NCBI RefSeq assembly: GCF_000417875.1
Contig: NW_006920873.1
Location: 118,842-180,327, forward strand
Direction of reading: 5' to 3'
Source: Pseudozyma flocculosa PF-1
Taxonomy: Eukaryota; Basidiomycota; Ustilaginomycetes; Ustilaginales; Ustilaginaceae
DNA: 61,486 bases
The notes under the pieces are model-generated. The model was given only the letters and a program-made list of their open reading frames with translations, was not told the DNA's origin and searched no databases. Below are positions 54,754-61,486 of this stretch, one piece after another. Made by a program: the position numbers and the translations under genes. Each line of letters opens with the position of its first letter. Positions within the stretch are counted from its first letter, which is position 1.

Positions 54754-55330
54754 GCCCTCCTCCCCCTTCGTAGCACGTCTCGAGGCCGTGAAGCCGTGAC
54801 GGGCTCAGCTGGCGGCTGGCTGCTAGCGGCACGGCGAGCCAGCAGTCGATCCAGGGTGCAGGATCAGGCGGGCTGGCCAGGTCAGCCTAGCTTGTGTCAC
54901 AGGGTTGGATCGCTGTCGAGCTGAGCCATAGGGACAGCGGCCGGCCAGCCGGCGGAAGAGAGAAAGAGGGCGGGAGAAGGACGACGAGGTGCTGAGCGAA
55001 GCGTCGTCGATGAGAGCCGTAGGGATCGACGTCATAACGGACGCTGAGGGGGCCGGGCCCAGAAGTCTAGCGCCATCGCCCGCCCGCCCGCCTGCCCTGC
55101 GTGCCGCTCCACCTGACAATAACGACGACGACGACGACCCTTCTTGGTTGCCCTTCCTCCGACCAATGGTCCGATCCGACCGAAGGCGTTGAGCAGGTGA
55201 CGAATGGCCACTACGGCGGCTTCTCTGCGCTTCTGCGCGTTTTGCCAGGCCGGCCGTGCGGCCGTATCCTGCCCGATCCGGCGGGGCGCGCGACCTGGCC
55301 TGCGGGACGACGCATCCATATGTCTTCCAT

Positions 55331-55378
55331 GCCTGCCTGCCTGCCTGCCCGCTTGCCCGCCTGCCCGCCTGCCTGCCT
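55331..55378 (+). repeat. GCCT-type tetranucleotide repeat
   Basis: GCCTGCCTGCCTGCC followed by degenerate CGCTTGCC and CGCCTGCC units; one of many tetranucleotide clusters of this type between genes in the window. Confidence 0.75.
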
Positions 55379-57700
55379 ATGGCCATGCACACATCGTCAA
55401 GCTCTATGCCCTCGCATCCGGTCACGTCCAGCGAGACGGACGGTGGTCGCGCCCATCGCCAACAATGGTGCCCGCCATCCGGTGTCTCGCCGCGAGGCTG
55501 GGTAGACGTTGGTCGGGCGCCATCATTCTGTCGCGAGACTTGGTCTGATCTTCCCATTTGCGGCCGGCGAGACGGTCGAAGGGTTGATTGGCAGGCCAAG
55601 CCAAGGCGAGCAGGACGGCGGGCCATCGAAAGTCGTACGTTCGAGGGTCCCTGCCGTTACTTCATCAAGACCAGGGTCAGGGTCTCCTGACACCCTACCC
55701 TTGGGGCCTGATCGGCATCGCGAAGCCGGTGTCGCTGGGCCCAGTGCCAGTCGGACCAAGCTGAAGTCATCGGATTCCCACCAGAGTTGACAGCACGCGT
55801 GCCGCCAGCTCGAGCGGGGAGATGACGCCCTTTCCTCTCTCATGTGTAAGTCTGGAGAGCTCTCTTCTGCCTGACGTACGATCGGAGGCCCTCCATCGGC
55901 CATCGTCGCCGTCGCCGCTCTTCGCCGACGGTCGGCACATGGTTCCCGACCGACCGACCCTGCTGCGATTGTGGTTCTTCGGCATCGACCTCCTCCCCTC
56001 CCCACCGTACCGTACCATACCACCGCGCGGCGATGGTCTCGGCATCGACGGTTCGGCATCGGTTCGTCAAGAGTCAGGTACAGGTGCCGGTACGGTACCT
56101 GCCCCACCTCCATCACTCATCCTACAGGAGCTCGACCTCGCGGTTCGGGGGGAGTCAGGAGGATGACACGTACCGTGCTGAGCGGCGATAGGATGTTTGG
56201 AAAAAGAAGCAAGCAAGGCGACGACGACGAGGCTGGCTGACCGGCGGTTGGGCGGCCACCTTTGCCGCCGCGAGCAGCATCTCATCGTCCTCATCACGTT
56301 GGCCTGCATGACTGTAGATTGCAGTCGATGGTGACTCGAGCTCTATTCCCGAGCGGAGTGAAGGTTCCCTACGGTGACCAAGAGCGGAGTGTCAATGGCG
56401 AGGATGGAGGGACGACGACTGACTAACCTTTTGCTGTGTTACCCCTCGTCGGTCAGAGTGGCCCAAAGGGCAGGTAGGCGCCCTGGACACGAACGGCTGA
56501 CCGAGGCGGGCCGACAACGGCGAGCAAGAGAGCGAGCGATAGATTGGGTTCACCAGCATCTTTGATGCGATTGCCATCGTCGGCGATCGGCCCCCATCGA
56601 CGGACGTCGGGGAGGCGCGGCGCCTCTGACCAGCTTTGTTTAGAGCTGGGGGGGATACGCGTCCCGGCTTTTCGCCTTGCTTGCGCTCGAATCGGAGGTT
56701 TTCCTCTGCAGCGCGCGGCGGCGGTGGCGTCGGCGGGCGCTTCGCTCGGACGTAGGTTGCTGCAGGTGCGATCTGTTGTGCCTGCCTGCCTGCCTGCCTG
56801 CTGCTTCTATAAGCGTGCATGGCCTGCATGACCGGGCGTGGGGAGGAGGGGTCGAGGTAGGGATCGGGTTTCCCGGCCTGTGCCGGCGGTACTTGGTCGG
56901 AGCATGTACAGCAGTACCAGCTTCGCTGCAGGGCAAGGCAGAGACGGAGGAGGAGCGAGCGAGATGGTCGCCCACGATCGGCATGGCTCGACTTTGGCCA
57001 ACCTCGACGTGGGTGCGTGCGGGACAGGTAGGCAGGCTAGGGGAGGGAGGGTAGGCCAGGGCAGGGCTTGGGCCCTGCCTCGACCTGCTTTTTCAGGGTC
57101 TCGACCCTCTGGCTGCTTGCTTGGCTGCTGCCGGCAAGGCTCCAAGGTCTGTCGTCACCGCGCATCCGTCGCCGTCGTCGGCCTAGCCTCCACCCCAGCT
57201 CAGCTCACCTGGCAGGCCAGGCCTCCCGCGACAACGGACCCGACACGCGCCTACGCGCCGTTCCGCTCGCGCTCCATCCCACCACCTCACCTCGCCCCGC
57301 CTTGCCTTGGCCATGACCTTGGACCTTGAGAGGCACCCTACTCTCTTCACCAGCTGCGGGCACGTACGCTCTTGCCGCAAGAGAGAAGGAGAGAAAGAGA
57401 GAGCGGCCGCCATGATGGGTGGGGAGTAGTGATGCTTTCAACGAAAATTATACACTCGGCTTGACCGAGACCTCCTCCTACTGAAGCTACAGTAGTATGT
57501 ACGTCGTACGTCGTCGTCACGACCTCCTGGTGCCAACGAGCTTGCTCTTGCTCTTGCTCCCTCTATCCGATCCGACCCGCCAAGACCCGTCAAACTTTAG
57601 CGCCTCTCCCGCCGCCTCGAAGATGTCGACGTACGGCGCAGATCCCTGCCAGTGGGTACTGTGTGGTACTAAGTACCACCGTCACGACCCCCTGCCAAGC

Positions 57701-57764
57701 CTGGCCTAGCCTAGCCTGGCCTGGCCTAGCCTAGCCTGGCCTGGCCTAGCCTGACCTAGCCTGC
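57701..57764 (+). repeat. 20-bp tandem repeat, CTGGCCTAGCCTAGCCTGGC
   Basis: Two exact copies (57701-57720 and 57721-57740) and a third changed copy, all built of CTGGC and CTAGC pentamers. It lies about 310 nt beyond the PFKFB stop, downstream of that gene. Confidence 0.85.
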
Positions 57765-58072
57765 TCCGGCTTCTTGTCCCCGATCCGACATTCCTCACAT
57801 CGCCTCGCCTCGTCTCGCCTACGGACTCTCATCCATCGGACCACATCTTGCCCCAGCACGACTCGCCGACGTCAGCTCCGGGTGCCGCAATCATCTCCAG
57901 TATGGCGGATCGACGTCGTCGGCTCGGTGGAGATGAGCGACAAAGGCGTTCCATCGCAGAGAACACGCACGGACGGCCGGTGACGGCATCCGCTTCCATG
58001 CACGTACCTACCGGTACCGAAGCAACGTCGGTGGACCCCCGTCTCGCGCCCCGTCCTGTCGCCGACTGCTGC

Positions 58073-60521
58073 TCACTCGGCAGGTCCGGGCGCTGTGTTT
58101 CAACGACAGCCAGGGAGATAAGAGGCGAACAGCGCGGGTCAGCTCCACCTGTCCTGTCCTATCGGTACCGACTCGTTCCGCGACAAGGCCTGACGGGTCG
58201 GGCCGCCGCTGCATGTACTCACGTCGGACCTGGCTGGGCGGCTGGCTGGTCGCGGCGCTCTCGAGCGGGTCCAGCGGCGGGCTGGGCGGCAGGTCGTCGG
58301 CCACGTCGGGCTTGGGCGGCCGCGGGCGGTGGGTGTCGACGGCCTCGATGGGCAGCTGGAAGCGCTTCTCGTCGCACCCGTACGCCTTGGGCGTCAGCTG
58401 GATGACGGTGTGCAGCGGTATCTTGATGTAGGGCAGGTCCTCCTGGCTCAGCGCGTGGAAGTAGGCGTAGAGGCACCGGATAATGGCCTGGTGGCCAATA
58501 ATGAGGATGTTCTCCTGCCGCTCCAGCTCCATGATGATGGGCTCCAGCCGCACCACGACGTCGCGGTACGACTCGCCGCCGCGGTAGCGGTAGTTGAACT
58601 TGTCCTCGTCGCGGCACGCGTAGTCCTCGGGGTAGTACTTTTCAATCTCCTCGTACGTCATGGCATCGCACACGCCCGCGTCGAGCTCGTCGAGCGACTT
58701 CCACGCCAGCTTGGGGTACGGCAGGAACGACGCCGTCTGGCCCGTCCGCTTGAGCGTGCTGTGCCACACGGTCAGGGGCGCATCGCCGATGTTGTCCTGG
58801 ATCAGCTGCGGCAGCGCCTTGGCGTACGCCATGCCGCGCTCCGACAGGCACGAGTCGCCGCCAATCTTGCCCTCGACATTGTACTGCGACTCGCCGTGGC
58901 GCGAGAAAAAGATGTTGCGCGGCGTCAGGTGCAGGTTCATGAGGTAAAAGGCGATGCGCGACTCGAGGTAGCCCTGCGTCTTGTTGATGACGACCGACTT
59001 GCCGACGTCGGTGACCTTGACGTAGCTGTAGTCGGACTCGGTGCCGTCGGCGTTGACGGGCTCGTAGCCCTCCTCGTAGTGCTTGATGCGCGCCAAGAAG
59101 TCGGCCTTGGCTGCCTCGGGCGTCATGCCGGCGTAGTCCGGGTCGCCGCTGCTGACCTTGACGGCAATGTTCTTTTCGATGACGGCCGGGTCGGTGCAGA
59201 TCGACTCGAGAAAGACGAGCTTGAGGTCGGGCTCCTTTGCGATGCGGTCGGCAATCTCCTTGCGGCGCGCCTTTGTGCTGTTGGTGGCGTCGTGGATGCC
59301 GACGTTGCCGCCGCGCTTGAGCCAGCCGATGAGCTGCTCGAGGCACTCTTCGGCCATCTGGGAGCGCAGCTTGTACGCCGACGGGTTCGACGGGTCGAAA
59401 AAGTTGTGCGTGTGGTCCTCCTTGACGCCCGACTGCCGGAACTTTGTGCGGGCCAGAGCGCGCCGCAGCTGGCCGACGTTGAAGACCTTGACGTCGTACT
59501 CGAGCCACCGGAGGTATTTGAGCACGCGGTTGGCCACGTAGCTCTTGCCGCGGGCGGGCAGGCCGACCATGCAGACGACAATCTTGGCGCCCGAGTAGTC
59601 GGGCTTGGCCCCCGTCGCGCCGAGGTTGGGCGTCGAGATGCCGGTGCGGATGCCCTGGCCGAGGCCCAGGGCGGCGCCGAGACCGCTGCTGCCGCCTCCC
59701 GAGTGGCCTCCCTCGCCAACCTCTGGAGCGCCGTGGAGCACGGTGCCGCTCGTGTTGGACGACGACGACGCCGCAGGCGCCGGCGCCTCGGCCGACGTCG
59801 AGAGCCCGGAGCGGTGAACCGAACCGGCCAGGGAACCGCCCATGGCGAGGTATCCGCTGCTGTCGCCGTGGTGTTCGGCGCGCTCAAAGGGGGTGCTGGG
59901 CATGCTGCCCGACTTGCTGCCGCCGCGGCTGCCGGAGCGCGTCGAGAAGCCGCCGGTCGCGCTCATCTGGGAGCTCGCGAGGTTGGGGCCGGCAGCGGCG
60001 GCGAGGCTGCTGGATACGAGTTCCGGGTGATCTCGGAGGAGCGCCTGTAGGCCGTCGGAGGACTGTGCGAGGTTGGACGAGGCGACTGCGATGTCAAAGG
60101 CCTCCCTGTTTGAGACCTGGGGGAAGGGTGCAGGGCGCGAGTGTCCGTGCGACGAGTGGGAGAGGTGCCTGGGGGAAGCGGTGGAGAAGACGCCGGGGCT
60201 GCCGCTCATTCTTCGTGCGCCGCTCTTTACCGACGAGGAGCGCGAGAGGGCGGCGTGGGCCGCTGCGGCCTCCTTTTCGAGGGCCTTTTGGGCGGCGCGC
60301 TGTGCGCTCGTCTGGGAAGCCTCTGCGGTTGAAGCGGTTCCGGGCCCTACGCCTGGACCGCCGCTAGGGTGGCGGTGATGGTTGCGGCCCTGCCTCTGCG
60401 ACTGGCTCGACTCGGAGCGCTGGTGGGGCGACGAGAAGCCCGAGGCGGTGTCGTTGTTGTTATTGTTGCTGGCATCCTGGTCATTCTTGGTGCCGGTGTT
60501 TGCAGAGGATGATGCCGACAT
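58073..60521 (-). CDS. 6-phosphofructo-2-kinase / fructose-2,6-bisphosphatase
   Basis: Bifunctional enzyme making and breaking fructose 2,6-bisphosphate, the switch between glycolysis and gluconeogenesis. Exons 60521-58223 and 58092-58073 give 772 residues. The last exon holds only 20 coding nt; it is supported by donor GTGAGT, branch-like GCTGACC, a pyrimidine tract and CACAG, and adds PPGPAE. Reading through instead gives a longer, Arg-rich, unlikely end. Residues 1-305 are disordered, with His, Asn and Ser runs and SP sites. Kinase: P-loop GLPARGKS near 320-327, DHTHNFFDP and VGIHDATNSTKARR. Phosphatase: FFSRHGESQYN with the phospho-acceptor His near 541, LDELDAGVCDAMTYEEI (acid Glu), YRYRGGESYRD and ILIIGHQAIIRCLY (second His). 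Both active sites look intact, so both activities are expected. Confidence 0.93.
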
Positions 60522-61117
60522 GGTGTAGCGTAGGCCGGCGTTGGAGGGTTGATGGAGCGAGAGCAGGAAGGAAGGGAGGGGACGGGGGGGGGGGTGGGGG
60601 GGGGATGGCCAGGGTGGGGGAGGCCAGAGGGAAGGGGGGGCAGTCGGTGCTGCCCGAGATGGACCAGCGGACAGGGTCCGGGCAGTTGGAGTGCGGGCGG
60701 ACCGGGGCCCTCAGACGGGCAGCCAAAGAGAGAGAGAGAGAGAGCGAGGGCGGCTGCTGACCATACTCGGGACGGTCTCAAGGTCGGCTTTGTCCGGCTG
60801 GCCGTGAGGCTGGCTGGGCACGGGCTAACCAGCGGGACACTTCCGACCGCCGTGAGTGCCTTCGCTTGCTTCCTGCCTGGCCAGGCCAGCCTCGACTGCG
60901 GGGAACACCGATGTGTGGCCCGACCGCCGGCGACGAGTTTGCCGACTCGTGCGAAAGACAGCCCCGCCCTGGCCGCTCCACTTTTTCCAAAAAAAAAGAG
61001 AGGTGTGGGCAGGCCAGCTTGGCCCGTTCCCGCTCCTCATCTTCGCTCCTGCTCCGTTCCCTGCCCACCACCACCACCACCACCACCACCAACTCCACAG
61101 TCGACCCACCGCACACA
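60522..61117. promoter_or_regulatory. PFKFB / NudC divergent promoter
   Basis: 596 nt between divergent starts. G-runs at 60585-60605, a GA repeat (60727-60745), an A9 tract at about 60990-60998 and a CCA repeat (61066-61090) in the NudC 5' UTR. The A-tract is the likely nucleosome-excluding element for NudC. No TATA was seen. Confidence 0.5.
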
Positions 61118-61354
61118 ATGACGCCCGAAGAGTACGACGCACTCACCCCAGAGCAGCGCACCGCCCACGACGCCCAGGAAAAGGCAAGGGAAGACGCCGA
61201 GCAGGCCGCCCTCCCCTACAAGTGGTCCCAGGAGCTCGATCACGTCGAAGTCGCTGTCCCCGTGCCCCAGGGTACAAAGGGCAGGGACCTCATCGTCGAC
61301 CTCCGCAAGAAAAAGATAAAGGTCGGCCTCAAGGGCAAGGACGCCATCCTTGAG
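61118..61354 (+). CDS. nudC: NudC-like CS-domain protein, first exon only
   Basis: Start of a NudC family protein, an Hsp90-associated chaperone needed for dynein function and nuclear movement. Only exon 1 (79 residues) lies in the window; donor GTGAGT at 61355 is phase 0 and the next exon is beyond the right edge. Seen: an acidic N-terminus with TPEEYDALTPEQRTAHDAQE, then the beginning of the CS (p23-like) domain: YKWSQELDHVEVAVPVP, GRDLIVDLRKKKIKVGLKGK and DAILE. This is the usual NudC order for a short fungal form lacking the long animal N-terminus. The start has context CACACAATGA and is the only ATG before the domain. Confidence 0.85.
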
Positions 61355-61486
61355 GTGAGTCAGTCACGTCGCGCTTGCTTGATCCCCCCCGTTGCCCTCC
61401 TCGCCCTCGGTGCGCCGGACTCACAAATCGCACCTCTTCTACTCTCCTCCCCCCCCCCCCGTACCCCCCTCCCGACCGTCCGTCCG
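61355..61486 (+). other. Beginning of NudC intron 1
   Basis: From donor GTGAGT to the window edge, with a C-run near 61450-61470. No acceptor followed by the next CS-domain strand is visible before the edge. Confidence 0.6.

Larger units (their letters stand above)
54537..58072. other. 3.5-kb gene-poor stretch between the opsin promoter and the PFKFB 3' end
   Basis: Both flanking genes are on the minus strand, so this contains the opsin promoter (right of 54536) and the PFKFB 3' UTR (left of 58073). Repeats: GCCTGCC units (55331-55378), a palindrome at 57663-57679 and a 20-bp tandem at 57701-57764. The sequences GTACCGTACC and CGGTACGGTACC recur at 56008-56020 and 56088-56100. No coding sequence is supported. 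Confidence 0.5.

Noticed and set aside
55331..55378. CRISPR-like or telomere-like array
   Set aside because: Simple tetranucleotide repetition without spacers or telomere units.

Overview
The window is GC-rich nuclear DNA from a fungus, most likely a basidiomycete of the smut side (Ustilaginomycotina). The evidence is: spliceosomal introns of about 60-165 nt with GTRAGT donors and CTRAY-like branch sites, zero to five per gene; fungus-specific families (CreC, Isc1, bifunctional Thi6, a TEA-domain regulator, a light-driven-pump-type opsin); and compact gene blocks. The lineage call is inference. I see no transposon, CRISPR array, rRNA or convincing tRNA.

Layout. 1-5.3 kb: VPS33 (minus, cut by the left edge) diverges from cysteinyl-tRNA synthetase (plus). 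5.4-9.1 kb: the bifunctional thiamine enzyme THI6 and a secreted RNase T2 (both minus). 9.7-17.4 kb: three plus-strand genes, namely a TPX2-like microtubule protein, an F-box protein and the sphingolipid phospholipase C ISC1. 17.7-23.3 kb: a glycosylated membrane alpha/beta-hydrolase and CreC (minus). 25.9-34.2 kb: VPS54 with a 650-residue low-complexity tail and a LEA_2 membrane protein (plus). 35.1-39.3 kb: a 1335-residue TEA-domain transcription factor (minus). 39.3-49.4 kb: a 10-kb stretch with no supportable protein gene, only microsatellites and a few promoter-like patches. 49.4-54.5 kb: an MCM-binding protein gene convergent with a rhodopsin gene. 54.5-58.1 kb: a second gene-poor stretch. 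58.1-61.5 kb: 6-phosphofructo-2-kinase/fructose-2,6-bisphosphatase (minus) diverging from NudC (plus, cut by the right edge).

Most striking is the gene at 49415-52805. Its open frame begins as the MCM-binding protein (MCMBP/ETG1), passes without stop or canonical splice site through a complete pyridoxal-phosphate homeostasis protein (YggS/YBL036C/PLPBP family), and then resumes as the rest of MCMBP over five further exons. A vitamin-B6 chaperone is therefore inserted inside a replication/cohesion factor. An in-frame upstream ATG would add an Arg-rich, acid-free 42-residue leader that looks mitochondrial, so one gene could serve two compartments. CysRS shows a comparable two-start arrangement.

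Most genes here are housekeeping and do not form a pathway cluster. VPS33 (HOPS/CORVET) and VPS54 (GARP) both act in endosome/vacuole traffic, and CreC and PFKFB both touch carbon control, but I infer no operon-like logic. Exon joins were chosen from splice consensus plus reading-frame closure; all complete multi-exon genes sum to a multiple of three. None has transcript support.
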